From the NCBI RefSeq assembly GCF_019061305.1, contig NZ_JAHQZT010000006.1:62001-126000 (forward strand): 64,000 bases of DNA, given 5' to 3'. This stretch comes from Marinobacterium weihaiense. GTDB lineage: Bacteria > Pseudomonadota > Gammaproteobacteria > Pseudomonadales > Balneatricaceae. Below, piece by piece: positions 17,044 through 28,490 of this stretch (its first letter is position 1; each line of letters starts with the position of its first letter). Made by a program: the position numbers and the translations under genes. The notes below the pieces were generated by a model. The model did no database searches and was not told the origin of the DNA. It was given only the letters and a program-made list of their open reading frames with translations.

Positions 17044-18726
17044 ATGAGCGAAAGCTTTGCTGATCTGTTTGAAGAATCCCTGCAAGACATTGCCATGACC
17101 CCGGGCACCCTGGTAATGGGTGAAGTTGTCGACATCGACAGCGACTGGGTGACTGTCAATGCTGGCCTGAAATCTGAAGCGGTTATCCCCCGCTCACAGT
17201 TCCTGAACGACAACAACGAACTGGAAATCCAGGTTGGTGATTCTGTCAAGGTCGCACTGGAAGCGGTAGAAGACGGTTTCGGTGAAACCCGTCTGTCCCG
17301 TGAAAAAGCCAAGCGCGCTGAAGCCTGGGAAGTTCTGCAGGCTAAATTCGACGCTGAAGAAGTTGTCAAGGGTTACATCTCTGGCAAGGTCAAAGGCGGT
17401 TTCACTGTCAGCATCAACAACATCCAGGGCTTCCTGCCGGGCTCTCTGGTTGACGTACGTCCGGTACGTGATGTTGATCACCTGGAAGGCAAAGAGCTTG
17501 AATTCAAACTGATCAAGCTGGATCCGAAGCGCAACAACATCGTTGTGTCTCGTCGTGCCGTTCTGCAGGAAGCCAACAGCGCACAGCGCGAAGAACTGCT
17601 GGCTACCCTGGAAGAAGGTCAGATCGCCAAGGGTTACGTCAAGAACCTCACCAATTACGGTGCGTTCATCGACCTGGGCGGCGTTGACGGCCTGCTGCAC
17701 ATCACCGACATGGCGTGGAAGCGTATCTCTCACCCGAGCGAAATGCTGAACCCGGGCGATGAGATCTCCGTCAAGATCATCAAGTTCGACAAAGAGACCA
17801 ACCGTATCTCCCTCGGCCTGAAACAGCTGAGCGAAGATCCGTGGGACGACATCAAGGATCGTTACCCGGCCGGTACCAAGGTTGCGGCTCGCGTCACCAA
17901 CCTGACTGACTACGGCTGCTTCGCGTCTATCGAAGACGGCGTTGAAGGTCTGGTACACGTGTCTGAAATGTCCTGGACCAACAAGAACATCCACCCGTCC
18001 AAGATCGTAAACATCGGCGACGAAGTGGAAGTGATGATCCTGGACGTCGACGAAGAGCGTCGTCGTATTTCCCTGGGTATCAAGCAGTGCACTGCCAACC
18101 CGTGGGTATCCTTCTCCGAGCAGCACGCTGCCGGTGACAAGGTTGCAGGCACCATCAAGACCATCACCGACTTCGGTATCTTCGTGGGTCTGGACAACGA
18201 CCTGGACGGTCTGGTTCACATGTCCGACATCTCTTGGGAAGCCGATCCGGAAACCGCTCTGCGCCAGTTCAAGAAAGGCGACGAAGTGGAAGCGGTTATC
18301 CTGTCCATCGATGCCGAGAAAGAGCGTATCTCCCTGGGCGTTAAGCAGCTGGAAAGCGACCCGTTCGCTGAATACCTGGCTGCCAACGACAAGGGCACCA
18401 TCGTAACCGGTACCGTTAAGAGCGTTGAGCCGAAAGCCGCTGTCATCGAACTGGCTGAAGGCATCGAAGGCACTCTGAAGGTTTCCGAGATCGCTGCCGA
18501 GCGTATCGAAGACGCCACTACCGCTTTGAAGGTAGGTGAGTCTGTTGAAGCCAAGATCACTGCCGTTGATCGTCGCAACCGCGTCATCAACCTGTCGATC
18601 CGCGCCAAAGACCAGGCTGACGAAAAAGCGGCTCTGAACGCTGTTCGCAACCAGGAAGTTGACGTTCCGGGTCCGACCACTATCGGCGATCTGATCAAGC
18701 AGCAGATGGCCAACCAGAACAACTGA
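17044..18726 (+). CDS. rpsA: 30S ribosomal protein S1
   Basis: A 560-residue protein, normal length for gammaproteobacterial S1, with six S1 (OB-fold) repeats. Recognisable repeat cores are [35 protein letters not shown] and [17 protein letters not shown]. The first two repeats bind the ribosome, the rest capture mRNA. Codon use is strongly biased (CTG, ATC, CGT, GGT), unlike its neighbours, as expected for very high expression. Neither cmk upstream nor ihfB downstream is present, although these normally flank rpsA; the three-hairpin leader is kept. A terminator follows. Confidence 0.98.
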   Translation: MSESFADLFEESLQDIAMTPGTLVMGEVVDIDSDWVTVNAGLKSEAVIPRSQFLNDNNELEIQVGDSVKVALEAVEDGFGETRLSREKAKRAEAWEVLQAKFDAEEVVKGYISGKVKGGFTVSINNIQGFLPGSLVDVRPVRDVDHLEGKELEFKLIKLDPKRNNIVVSRRAVLQEANSAQREELLATLEEGQIAKGYVKNLTNYGAFIDLGGVDGLLHITDMAWKRISHPSEMLNPGDEISVKIIKFDKETNRISLGLKQLSEDPWDDIKDRYPAGTKVAARVTNLTDYGCFASIEDGVEGLVHVSEMSWTNKNIHPSKIVNIGDEVEVMILDVDEERRRISLGIKQCTANPWVSFSEQHAAGDKVAGTIKTITDFGIFVGLDNDLDGLVHMSDISWEADPETALRQFKKGDEVEAVILSIDAEKERISLGVKQLESDPFAEYLAANDKGTIVTGTVKSVEPKAAVIELAEGIEGTLKVSEIAAERIEDATTALKVGESVEAKITAVDRRNRVINLSIRAKDQADEKAALNAVRNQEVDVPGPTTIGDLIKQQMANQNN

Positions 18727-18750
18727 TTTTCCTCTTCAGTTGCAACACTA

Positions 18751-18778
18751 AGGGATGCCCTCGGGCGTCCCTTTTTTT
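18751..18778 (+). terminator. Intrinsic terminator of rpsA
   Basis: A ten-base-pair stem AGGGATGCCC/GGGCGTCCCT with a tiny loop is followed by seven T residues, 25 bases after the rpsA stop. Confidence 0.9.
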
Positions 18779-18883
18779 ATTTACGCTTCCCTGCCCCCTC
18801 ATACCACTTCATTGCCACTCGCTATCAGCTGTATTGGCAATGAGAATTGTGCAGATCAACCCGGCTCTACTATCTTCTAGTAA

Positions 18884-21187
<2,304 letters not shown>

Positions 21188-21210
21188 TCCACCCTCTCGC
21201 CTGACCTGCC

Positions 21211-21242
21211 AACGGCCGTCTCCCAAGGGTACGGCCGTTTTT
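21211..21242 (+). terminator. Terminator after katG
   Basis: AACGGCCGT and ACGGCCGTT form a perfect nine-base-pair stem around an 11-base loop, followed by a run of five T. It also lies just past the 3' end of the convergent ycgN gene and may serve that side weakly. Confidence 0.82.
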
Positions 21243-21244
21243 GT

Positions 21245-21688
21245 TCAGTCTTCGTCCAGTACGTAATCAATCAGCTGATCTTCGCTGATTTCATTGTCAC
21301 GCACTTCGTACACGCTCAGCACCGATGCATTGGCCGCGATGACGCTGTTGCGTTCGCCGGTCACCAGCGGGTGCCAGTCCGGCAAGTCCTTGCCCTCGTG
21401 AATCAAACGATAGCTGCACGTGATCGGCAGCCAGTCGAACGTTTCCACGTCTTCCGGCTGCAGGCGAATACAGCTGGGCACCAGCTGACAGCGCTTTTCA
21501 TATTCAGTGCACTGGCAGTTGTCCATGTCCAGCAGATGGCAGACCACCGTGGTGTAAAAAACCTCCTCGGTATCTTCATCCTCCACCTTGTGCAGACAGC
21601 AGAGTGCACAGCCGTCGCAGAGCGATTCCCACTCCGGCCGTGTCATTTCGCGCAGCGACTTGCGGCGCCAGAAGACTTCCTGAGCCAT
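21245..21688 (-). CDS. ycgN: YcgN-family cysteine-cluster protein
   Basis: A 147-residue protein of the UPF0260/YcgN family. It has the CDGCALCC cluster at about residues 24-31, further cysteines in VCHLLDMDNCQCTEYEKRC and a fourth group at PSC and TCSY. The arrangement suggests metal or iron-sulfur binding; the function is unknown. It is the last gene of the dnaX-ybaB-recR-rnd-ycgL-ycgN run, two bases after ycgL, so its expression is tied to a DNA-repair/RNA-processing operon. Confidence 0.93.
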   Translation of the reverse strand: MAQEVFWRRKSLREMTRPEWESLCDGCALCCLHKVEDEDTEEVFYTTVVCHLLDMDNCQCTEYEKRCQLVPSCIRLQPEDVETFDWLPITCSYRLIHEGKDLPDWHPLVTGERNSVIAANASVLSVYEVRDNEISEDQLIDYVLDED

Positions 21689-21690
21689 AT

Positions 21691-21981
21691 TCAGCGCACC
21701 CCGGTCTCGGGGCGATCCCGGAACAGATCCAGCATATACTCTTCCTTCTGGGGCGGTAGCTGCAGGTAGAAGCCCTTTTCTTCGATATCATCAAGCAATT
21801 TTTGCGTATTTTCGATACGCGCCAACTTGCGTTCAGCCTTCAACGGCATGTCCATGACATGCACAGCCTTGCCAAACATCTCCTGCAGGGCTTCGGGTAC
21901 CCGTTCAAGCTGCTCACGCTTGTCGACGTACAGGTACATCTCATCCTTGCGCGAGCTTTTGAAAACACTGACGATTTTCAT
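21691..21981 (-). CDS. ycgL: YcgL-domain protein
   Basis: A 96-residue protein of the YcgL family, starting KIVSVFKSSRKDEMYLYVDK with the LPPQKEEYMLDLFRD stretch near residue 77. The fold is small alpha/beta and no enzymatic residues are known. It lies between rnd (3 bases upstream) and ycgN (2 bases downstream), the same order found in Pseudomonas and relatives. Confidence 0.93.
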   Translation of the reverse strand: MKIVSVFKSSRKDEMYLYVDKREQLERVPEALQEMFGKAVHVMDMPLKAERKLARIENTQKLLDDIEEKGFYLQLPPQKEEYMLDLFRDRPETGVR

Positions 21982-21984
21982 GCA

Positions 21985-23172
21985 TCAACTCTTGTCAAAC
22001 TGTTCAATTCGCGCCAGCAGCGCCTCGCCGACCAGAGGCTTGCGCCATCCGGACAGACTGGGCGGCAGACGATAATGGCTGTACTGATCACGGGAACGAA
22101 TCAGAGCATCCAGATCCCGCTTGCGCAACAGCACCTCAGGCATGAGATCGTGCGCCTGGGCGGCCTCACGGCCGATGGCTCGCAGCTGCTTGAGCCGCTT
22201 GTTCCAGACATAGTGCAGCGGCCGCTCGATTTCGGCTGGCGGGTTGTCCCGGGCCGAGGCCTCCGCCTGCGCCAGAACCGCCAGAATGGCCTGCCCAAAC
22301 TCTCGGATCACCCGACCACGCTGTACGATCCGATCCAGCTGCTGCTCGGTCTGAGGCAGCTTTTCCGCAATGTCCAACAACACCTGATTGCGCAACAGGC
22401 GGTTGCGCGACAGGTCACGCGCGCGACAGGTGCGCTCGCGCCAGGCCGTCAGATCACGCAGCGCTGCACGATGGGTGGCATCGAAATGCCAGGCCTGACT
22501 GAACCGCTGATAGTAGCTTTCCGGGTCTTGTTCATCCTGTGCGGAAACCGCTTCACACAGCGCCGCACACTCTTCTTCCACCCACGAAAGACGCCCGCGC
22601 TGCTCCAATTGTTCTCGCTGCATCAGGGCCAGCGCCGGCAGATAGGCCACATCAAGCGCGGCGTAATGCTCCTGCTCCGGTGTCAGCGGACGCTGCAGCC
22701 AGTCAGACGTAGTTTCGCCCTTGCCCAGCTCGACTTCCAACACTTCGGATACCATGCGCTGCAGCCCCATGCTGAAGCCCCAGCCGACAAAGGCCGCCGC
22801 GATTTGGGTATCATGTAGCGGAGCCGGCAGCACGCCATAGCTGTGTCTGAACAGCTCCAGATCTTCGCTGCCGGCGTGTACCACCTTGAGCACTTCGGGG
22901 GCGGCCAGCACCTGTGCCAGCGGGCGCATATCACTGATCTGCAGCGGATCGATCAGATAGCACCCCTGCTCATCCGCCACCTGGATCAGGCCGGGGATGG
23001 GGTAAAAGGTTTCGGTGCGCATGAACTCGGTGTCCAGCGCCAGCAGTGGCTGGGACAGCCAGCGCCGGGCATGCTCCGCCAGGCTGGCATCATCATTGAT
23101 GCGCACCGGGGTTGCCGCCAGCTGCTCCAGCTTTTGCCAGTCATAGCATTGTTTCAGATCACTCATCGACAC
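21985..23172 (-). CDS. rnd: Ribonuclease D
   Basis: A 395-residue 3'-5' exoribonuclease that trims tRNA precursors. The DEDD catalytic residues begin with LALDTEFMR (Asp and Glu near residues 46-48), continue with [12 protein letters not shown] and end in YAALDVAYL near residue 170. One HRDC domain follows at about 210-290 and a second helical domain reaches the C-terminus. The start overlaps recR by 14 bases, so it is translated from the same message. Confidence 0.96.
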   Translation of the reverse strand: MSMSDLKQCYDWQKLEQLAATPVRINDDASLAEHARRWLSQPLLALDTEFMRTETFYPIPGLIQVADEQGCYLIDPLQISDMRPLAQVLAAPEVLKVVHAGSEDLELFRHSYGVLPAPLHDTQIAAAFVGWGFSMGLQRMVSEVLEVELGKGETTSDWLQRPLTPEQEHYAALDVAYLPALALMQREQLEQRGRLSWVEEECAALCEAVSAQDEQDPESYYQRFSQAWHFDATHRAALRDLTAWRERTCRARDLSRNRLLRNQVLLDIAEKLPQTEQQLDRIVQRGRVIREFGQAILAVLAQAEASARDNPPAEIERPLHYVWNKRLKQLRAIGREAAQAHDLMPEVLLRKRDLDALIRSRDQYSHYRLPPSLSGWRKPLVGEALLARIEQFDKS

Positions 23173-23773
23173 TCCGTTTCAGTGATCGACGCCCGGCAAA
23201 GGCATGTGCCAGTGTGCCGCCGTCGACAAACTCCAGTTCGCCGCCGACCGGCACACCGTGAGCAATTCGGGTCAGGTTGACGTCGCTGTCCTGCAGCTGC
23301 TCGGCAATGTAGTGGGCCGTGGCCTCACCCTCCACTGTCGGGTTGGTGGCCAGGATCAGCTCGCGCACCTGCCCGGCATCCACACGAGCAAACAACCGTT
23401 CAAGGCCCAGCTCATCAGGGCCTATTCCATCAATCGGTGACAGATGCCCCTTGAGCACGAAGTAGACACCATTGAAGCCACCGGTCTGCTCGACCGCCAT
23501 CAGATCCACCGGTGATTCCAGCACACACACGACGCCGGCATCCCGCGCTGAGTCTTCACAGATGGCACACTGTTCCTGCTCAGACAGATTGCGGCAGGTG
23601 GCGCACTCACCGACCCGCTCCACAGCCTGCTCCAGCGCTTCGGCCAACGTCAGGGCACCACTGCGATCACGTTCCAGCAGGTGCAGCGCCATGCGCTGGG
23701 CCGACTTGGGCCCCACTCCGGGCAGAGCCCGCAGGGCACCGATCAGTTCTTGCAGTAAGGGTGTCAGGCTCAT
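23159..23773 (-). CDS. recR: Recombination protein RecR
   Basis: A 204-residue protein of normal length. The helix-hairpin-helix [17 protein letters not shown] is at about residues 18-34. The four-cysteine zinc motif is [16 protein letters not shown] at 57-72, and the Toprim domain holds [17 protein letters not shown] and the [11 protein letters not shown] loop. RecR loads RecA at gapped DNA together with RecO and RecF. It lies three bases after ybaB, the usual dnaX-ybaB-recR order. Confidence 0.97.
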   Translation of the reverse strand: MSLTPLLQELIGALRALPGVGPKSAQRMALHLLERDRSGALTLAEALEQAVERVGECATCRNLSEQEQCAICEDSARDAGVVCVLESPVDLMAVEQTGGFNGVYFVLKGHLSPIDGIGPDELGLERLFARVDAGQVRELILATNPTVEGEATAHYIAEQLQDSDVNLTRIAHGVPVGGELEFVDGGTLAHAFAGRRSLKRSVDE

Positions 23774-23775
23774 GT

Positions 23776-24102
23776 TCAGAACGGCATTTTAAAACCCGGC
23801 GGCATGCCCATGCCGCTGGTGATCTTGGACATTTTTTCCTGGGTGTTCTGCTCCACCTTGCGCACAGCGTCGTTGACGGCCGCCGCGATCAGGTCTTCCA
23901 GGATTTCCTTGTCTTCTTCCATCAGGCTGTCATCAATGCTGACGGCCTTGACGTCATGGCGACCGTTCATGGTGATGCTGACCAAGCCGGCACCGGATTC
24001 ACCGGTCACTTCCGCGCGCTGGATCTCTTCCTGCGCCTTCTGCATGTCTTCCTGCATTTTCTGGGCCTGCTTCATCAGGTTCCCCATACCACCTTTCATC
24101 AT
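23776..24102 (-). CDS. ybaB: YbaB/EbfC nucleoid-associated protein
   Basis: A 108-residue DNA-binding protein with the family start [19 protein letters not shown], the [19 protein letters not shown] core strand region and the C-terminal [12 protein letters not shown]. It forms a dimer that coats DNA. The ATG at 24102 is preferred over a longer start because it matches homologues and has GAGGA upstream. It lies between dnaX and recR, 22 bases after dnaX. Confidence 0.96.
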   Translation of the reverse strand: MMKGGMGNLMKQAQKMQEDMQKAQEEIQRAEVTGESGAGLVSITMNGRHDVKAVSIDDSLMEEDKEILEDLIAAAVNDAVRKVEQNTQEKMSKITSGMGMPPGFKMPF

Positions 24103-24124
24103 GGTGTCGTTCCTCTTGTCTGTA

Positions 24125-26002
24125 TTAATCAATCGGCCGAATCGACTCATAGTCGATGCGGGCGCCAAACTGGTTTATCAATGTCTGTACCATGCCATCG
24201 GCTTCAATGTCCGCCACAGCCCGCGCCAGACGTTCGGCACGCTTGCGCTCGGCACGCTGGGCCGGCGTTTCGCGCGTCTGTGGCGCCTGAACAAACTCGA
24301 TGCTGAAGTGCGCGCCTCTGGCCTGTTGAAGCGCCGCAATGATGCGCTCCCGCCGGTCCCCGCTGAGCAGCGCTTCCTGTTCCGGCATGTAGTGAAAGCA
24401 GAGCCGGTCATCTGTTTCGACCTCAAGCGACAGGTTACGTGCCAGACTTTCGGCCATACCGCTCAGTCCCAGCGACGCCAGCAGCTCGCTCCAGCCGCCA
24501 TCATAACGCTCGGGTGCGGGTGTCGGCACAGCGGCAGCACCGTGATTGGCAGGTGCCTGCGCCGCCCCGGCAACCGCCGTGGACGGCGCAACGGGAGCCG
24601 GCTGCGCCTGGGTGACGTCAGCCGGGCGGGGCTTTTTTGGCGGCGAGTCATCCATGGCCGCCATGTCCGGCGGCAGGTCTTCCCAAGGGGGCACGTCTTC
24701 CGGCATGCCCGGGGGCGGTGAAACCTGTGTCTGTGCGGCCAGCGCCTGTGCGACCGGCTGCGGTTCAGCCTGTGGCGGTGCACTCGGCGGTGAGGTCACA
24801 GGCTTGGGCCGGTGCGCAGGTGCCGCAGCCGGCGCAACGGCCTCTGGCGCCGGAGCAGAGACTGCTGCTGCGTTATCCGCAGCCGTCGCCGAGCCCGAAG
24901 CGTCCAGCGGCTGGTGGCCGGCCGGCCGGAAAGCCAGCATGCGCAGCAACGTCATTTCGAGCCCTTCACGGGGCTCGGGCACCAGCGGCAGATCCTTGCG
25001 GCCCATGAGTGCAACCTGGTAGTACAGCTGCACTTCTTCGGCGCGCATGCGCTGAGCCAGCGCCAGCACCTGATCACGATCGCCCAGGCTGTTGTCGACG
25101 GCTGCCGGGACCACCTGCGCCAGTGCAATGCGGTGCAGCAGGCTGACGATATCGCCCAGCACACCCTGGTAGTCCGGCGAGAACTCGGCCAGTGACTGTA
25201 CCGATTCCAGCAGCGCCTGAGGCTCATGTGCCGCCACATGGCCCAACATGCGGTAGACCAGGTGCTGATCGATGGTGCCCAGCATGGCGCGCACATCCGC
25301 TTCCCGCACGGCACCGGCCCCAAAGGCGATGGCCTGATCGGTCAGGCTGAGGGCATCACGCATGGAGCCGTCTGCAGCACGCGCCAGCAGCCAGAGCGCT
25401 GGCACCTCAAAGCTCACCGACTCCTCGCCCAGCACGAACTCCAGGTGTTGCTGTATGCGCTCGGCGGTCAGGTTCTTGAGGTTGAACTGCAGACAGCGCG
25501 ACAGCACCGTCATCGGCAGTTTCTGCGGGTCGGTCGTCGCCAGCAGGAATTTCACATGGGGCGGTGGCTCTTCCAGCGTCTTCAGCAGGGCGTTGAAGGA
25601 GCTGTTGGACAGCATGTGCACCTCGTCAATGAGGTACACTTTGAAACGGCCGTGCGTGGGGGCATATTGCACGTTTTCCAGCAGCTCTCGGGTATCTTCT
25701 ACCTTGGTACGCGACGCGGCATCGACCTCGATCAGGTCGACAAAACGCCCCTCCGCAATCTCCACACAGGCACTGCACTGGCCACAGGGCTCCGACGACA
25801 CGCCGACTTCACAATTGAGCGACTTGGCGAACAGGCGAGCAATAGAGGTCTTGCCCACACCACGGGTGCCCGTGAACAGATAGGCGTGATGCAAACGGTC
25901 ATCATCCAGTGCATTGACCAGTGCCTTGAGGACATGTTCCTGCCCCACCATCTCCACAAAGCGCTTGGGTCGCCATTTGCGCGCCAGAACCTGATAGCTC
26001 AT
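24125..26002 (-). CDS. dnaX: DNA polymerase III subunits tau and gamma
   Basis: The tau form is 625 residues. The AAA+ clamp-loader core has Walker A GTRGVGKT (45-52), a four-cysteine zinc module with CGQCSAC, and the DEVHMLS Walker B. A Pro/Ala-rich linker spans about 365-500, and the C-terminal part binds the polymerase alpha subunit and DnaB. In the linker, codons 455-457 read CCA AAA AAG, an exact A-AAA-AAG slippery site followed by a stem-loop. A -1 shift gives a 461-residue gamma ending four codons later at TGA (24618-24620). First gene of the operon leading to ycgN. Confidence 0.98.
   Translation of the reverse strand: MSYQVLARKWRPKRFVEMVGQEHVLKALVNALDDDRLHHAYLFTGTRGVGKTSIARLFAKSLNCEVGVSSEPCGQCSACVEIAEGRFVDLIEVDAASRTKVEDTRELLENVQYAPTHGRFKVYLIDEVHMLSNSSFNALLKTLEEPPPHVKFLLATTDPQKLPMTVLSRCLQFNLKNLTAERIQQHLEFVLGEESVSFEVPALWLLARAADGSMRDALSLTDQAIAFGAGAVREADVRAMLGTIDQHLVYRMLGHVAAHEPQALLESVQSLAEFSPDYQGVLGDIVSLLHRIALAQVVPAAVDNSLGDRDQVLALAQRMRAEEVQLYYQVALMGRKDLPLVPEPREGLEMTLLRMLAFRPAGHQPLDASGSATAADNAAAVSAPAPEAVAPAAAPAHRPKPVTSPPSAPPQAEPQPVAQALAAQTQVSPPPGMPEDVPPWEDLPPDMAAMDDSPPKKPRPADVTQAQPAPVAPSTAVAGAAQAPANHGAAAVPTPAPERYDGGWSELLASLGLSGMAESLARNLSLEVETDDRLCFHYMPEQEALLSGDRRERIIAALQQARGAHFSIEFVQAPQTRETPAQRAERKRAERLARAVADIEADGMVQTLINQFGARIDYESIRPID
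24598..24638 (-). promoter_or_regulatory. Programmed -1 ribosomal frameshift signal in dnaX
   Basis: On the minus strand the heptamer A-AAA-AAG occupies 24638-24632 in the correct phase. After a six-base spacer comes a perfect seven-base-pair stem, CCGGCTG (24625-24619) with CAGCCGG (24604-24598), around a 14-base loop. In the -1 frame only four new codons precede TGA. This is the same plan as the E. coli dnaX signal that makes gamma. A strong upstream Shine-Dalgarno-like enhancer is not evident. Confidence 0.85.
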
Positions 26003-26173
26003 GCTGCCTCGTTGCCGAAAGTAAACGTAAAATCTTGGGCGGCGATATTAACACGCTTTGACCGCCAGCGTCCTGCCGTGCGCGGCCGCATGCGCCCTCG
26101 GTTATGCCAATAAATTGCTTTATCCGCCAATTCGATCAAGACTGATAACAGGGTTTATCAACAGGGCAAAATC

Positions 26174-26668
26174 GTGGCGAAAACAACCAAAGCCAAGAAA
26201 CTTGATCGCATCGACCGCAATATTCTCACTATTTTGCAACAGGAAGGTCGCATCTCGTATACCGAACTGGCCGAACGCGTCGGACTGTCGACCACGCCCT
26301 GTATGGAGAGGGTGAAACGTCTGGAACGCGACGGCATCATTACCGGCTACCGCGCCAGTGTCGACCCCGAAATGCTGGACTACAACCTGCTGGTGTTCGT
26401 CGAGATCGCCCTGTCCTATCAGTCACCCGACGCCTTTGAGCGCTTCAGCCGCGCGGTACGCACCCTGCCCTACATTCTCGAGTGTCACCTGGTTTCCGGC
26501 GATGCCGATTACCTGCTCAAGGCGCGTCTGCATGACATGTCCCAATATCGAGAGCTGCTGGGCGACATGCTGCTGACCCTGCCGGGGGTCAAAAACTCCA
26601 AATCCTATATCGTCATGGAGGAGATCAAGGAACAGAGCGTGCTCCCGGTCGACATGATGCGCCCGTAA
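26174..26668 (+). CDS. lrp: Lrp/AsnC-family regulator, Lrp-like
   Basis: A 164-residue protein of full Lrp size. The winged helix-turn-helix holds LDRIDRNILTILQQEGRISY and TELAERVGLSTTPCMERVKRL (about residues 9-50). The RAM ligand domain holds VSGDADYLLKARLHDMSQY. Lrp proteins sense leucine or alanine and control amino acid metabolism. The start codon is GTG, divergent from dnaX. It is followed by an alanine symporter gene, and a dadA-ridA-alr operon, a classic Lrp target, lies 13 kb away. That it controls these is inference. Confidence 0.93.
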   Translation: MAKTTKAKKLDRIDRNILTILQQEGRISYTELAERVGLSTTPCMERVKRLERDGIITGYRASVDPEMLDYNLLVFVEIALSYQSPDAFERFSRAVRTLPYILECHLVSGDADYLLKARLHDMSQYRELLGDMLLTLPGVKNSKSYIVMEEIKEQSVLPVDMMRP

Positions 26669-26988
26669 CAGGCCCGCTGCACCCACCTGGTGTAGGTGCT
26701 GGTCATCCATCGCCTCGACCGATCCAACCGAAACTCAGAGACCACCGCACGTCCTCCCGGCATTTTGTTCTTTTTTTCTGTTTTCTGTCACTGCCGCAGT
26801 GATTATTGCTGTTCTACAATGAAGAACTGTCATCAAGATTATTGGCACTTTCCAATGGCACGGTGGCTGCATGGCCACTGCGCCTCAAGCCTGTCTCAAC
26901 TCTAGACAGCGCCCAGAGTCTACTGACAACCTCGCCTGAGGCCTACCCGGCCGGGCCACATTACATACCTTACGGAGGTACATTACTG
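26669..26988. other. Intergenic region between lrp and alanine symporter gene
   Basis: This 320-base stretch holds a weak hairpin just after lrp (CACCT/AGGTG, no T-run), a T-rich run near 26764-26786 and a possible -10 (TACAAT, 26815-26820) without a good -35. I looked for a glycine riboswitch, which often precedes such symporters, and saw none. No gene is supported. Confidence 0.6.
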
Positions 26989-28362
26989 ATGGAAGCCAGC
27001 GAAGAGACCCTACTGTCCAGCCTGACCCATGCCATAGAAGCCATCAATGGCGTTGTATGGGGCCCGATGATGCTGGTTCTGATTCTGGGCGTCGGCCTGT
27101 TCCTGTCAATCGGCCTGAAACTGATGCCCATCCTCAGGATCGGAACCGGCTTCAGGCTGCTTTGGGGCGGCCGCAGCGCCGCAGAAGGAGATGAAACACG
27201 CGGCGAGATTCCCCCGTTTCAAGCGCTGATGACCGCCATGTCCGCCACCGTGGGCACCGGCAATATTGCCGGCGTCGCAACCGCCATTTTTCTGGGCGGC
27301 CCTGGCGCCCTGTTCTGGATGTGGATCACGGCACTGATCGGGATGGCGACCAAGTACTCAGAAGCCGTGCTGGCGGTACGCTACCGGGAAACCGATGCCA
27401 AAGGCCAGCATGTCGGCGGACCCATGTACTACATCAAGAATGGACTAGGCAAGAAGTGGACCTGGCTGGGTGTGCTGTTTGCCGTCTTTGGCGCTTGTGC
27501 CGGATTCGGGATCGGCAACACCGTGCAAGCCAACTCCGTTGCTGATGTATTGCATGCCAATTTCGGTGTCCCGGTACTGGCCACGGGCATCGTCATCGCC
27601 GTGCTGGTTGGCGCCGTCCTGATCGGCGGCATCAAGCGCATCGGCCAGGTGGCGGGCGCGCTGGTACCTTTCATGGCCATTTCTTACCTGGTCGCCGGCC
27701 TGGTGGTACTGGGTATCAACTCACACTTGCTGCCGCAGGCGCTGGATTTGATCCTGACTCACGCCTTTTCCCCGATTGCCGCCCAGGGTGGTTTCGCCGG
27801 TGCCGCCGTCTGGGCCGCGCTGCGCTTTGGTGTGGCCCGGGGCGTGTTTTCAAACGAGGCCGGCCTAGGCTCCGCGCCTATCGCTCACGCCGCCGCTCAG
27901 ACGCATGACCCGGTACGCCAAGGCATGATTGCCATGCTGGGTACCTTTCTGGATACCCTGGTCATCTGTACCATCACCGGCCTGGTGATTGTCAGCTCCG
28001 GCGCCTGGACCGGCGGTGAATCCGGTGCCGCGCTGACCAGTCAGGCCTTCGCCACCGCACTGCCCGGTTTGGGCAATTACCTGGTCGCCATCGCACTGGC
28101 CATCTTTGCCTTTACCACCATCATCGGCTGGTCATTCTACGGCGAGCGCTGCGTCGAGTTCCTGTTCGGCATTCAGGCCGTGACGCCCTACCGCATCCTC
28201 TGGGTCATCGCCATTCCGTTGGGCGCCAGCCTGCACCTGGACTTTGTCTGGCTGGTCGCGGACACCCTCAATGCCATGATGGCCATTCCCAACCTGATTG
28301 CGCTGGCGCTGTTGAGCCCGGTGGTGTTCAAATTGACGCGTGAGTACTTCAACCGTCAGTGA
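26989..28362 (+). CDS. Sodium:alanine/glycine symporter (AgcS family)
   Basis: A 457-residue transporter with about ten membrane helices. Family signatures are MSATVGTGNIAGVATAIFLGGPG near residue 85, here quoted in part, plus GGPMYYIKNGLG and FSNEAGLGSAPIAHAAA. It imports alanine or glycine with sodium. The ATG at 26989 follows GGAGG by about ten bases; an open extension upstream lacks such a site. Substrate fits the Lrp and Dad genes nearby. A strong terminator follows at 28384. Confidence 0.95.
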   Translation: MEASEETLLSSLTHAIEAINGVVWGPMMLVLILGVGLFLSIGLKLMPILRIGTGFRLLWGGRSAAEGDETRGEIPPFQALMTAMSATVGTGNIAGVATAIFLGGPGALFWMWITALIGMATKYSEAVLAVRYRETDAKGQHVGGPMYYIKNGLGKKWTWLGVLFAVFGACAGFGIGNTVQANSVADVLHANFGVPVLATGIVIAVLVGAVLIGGIKRIGQVAGALVPFMAISYLVAGLVVLGINSHLLPQALDLILTHAFSPIAAQGGFAGAAVWAALRFGVARGVFSNEAGLGSAPIAHAAAQTHDPVRQGMIAMLGTFLDTLVICTITGLVIVSSGAWTGGESGAALTSQAFATALPGLGNYLVAIALAIFAFTTIIGWSFYGERCVEFLFGIQAVTPYRILWVIAIPLGASLHLDFVWLVADTLNAMMAIPNLIALALLSPVVFKLTREYFNRQ

Positions 28363-28383
28363 TAACCAGAATATGTCGGCGAC

Positions 28384-28409
28384 AAGGGAGCCGCACGGCT
28401 CCCTTTTTT
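28384..28409 (+). terminator. Terminator of the alanine symporter gene
   Basis: A ten-base-pair stem AAGGGAGCCG/CGGCTCCCTT is followed by a run of T, 22 bases after the stop codon. Confidence 0.9.
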
Positions 28410-28490
28410 ACACACGCTCCCAGTGAATTCTCAGTTTCGTTTAAGCCAAGCTCTGTCACAATGAAATAAAGCCTCGACACGGAGCCATGC

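Noticed and set aside
17194-18219. Open frame of 341 codons antisense to rpsA
   Set aside because: Explained by the strong codon bias of rpsA; composition is unlike a real protein.
26669-26988. Glycine riboswitch before the alanine symporter gene
   Set aside because: The conserved riboswitch core motifs are not present.
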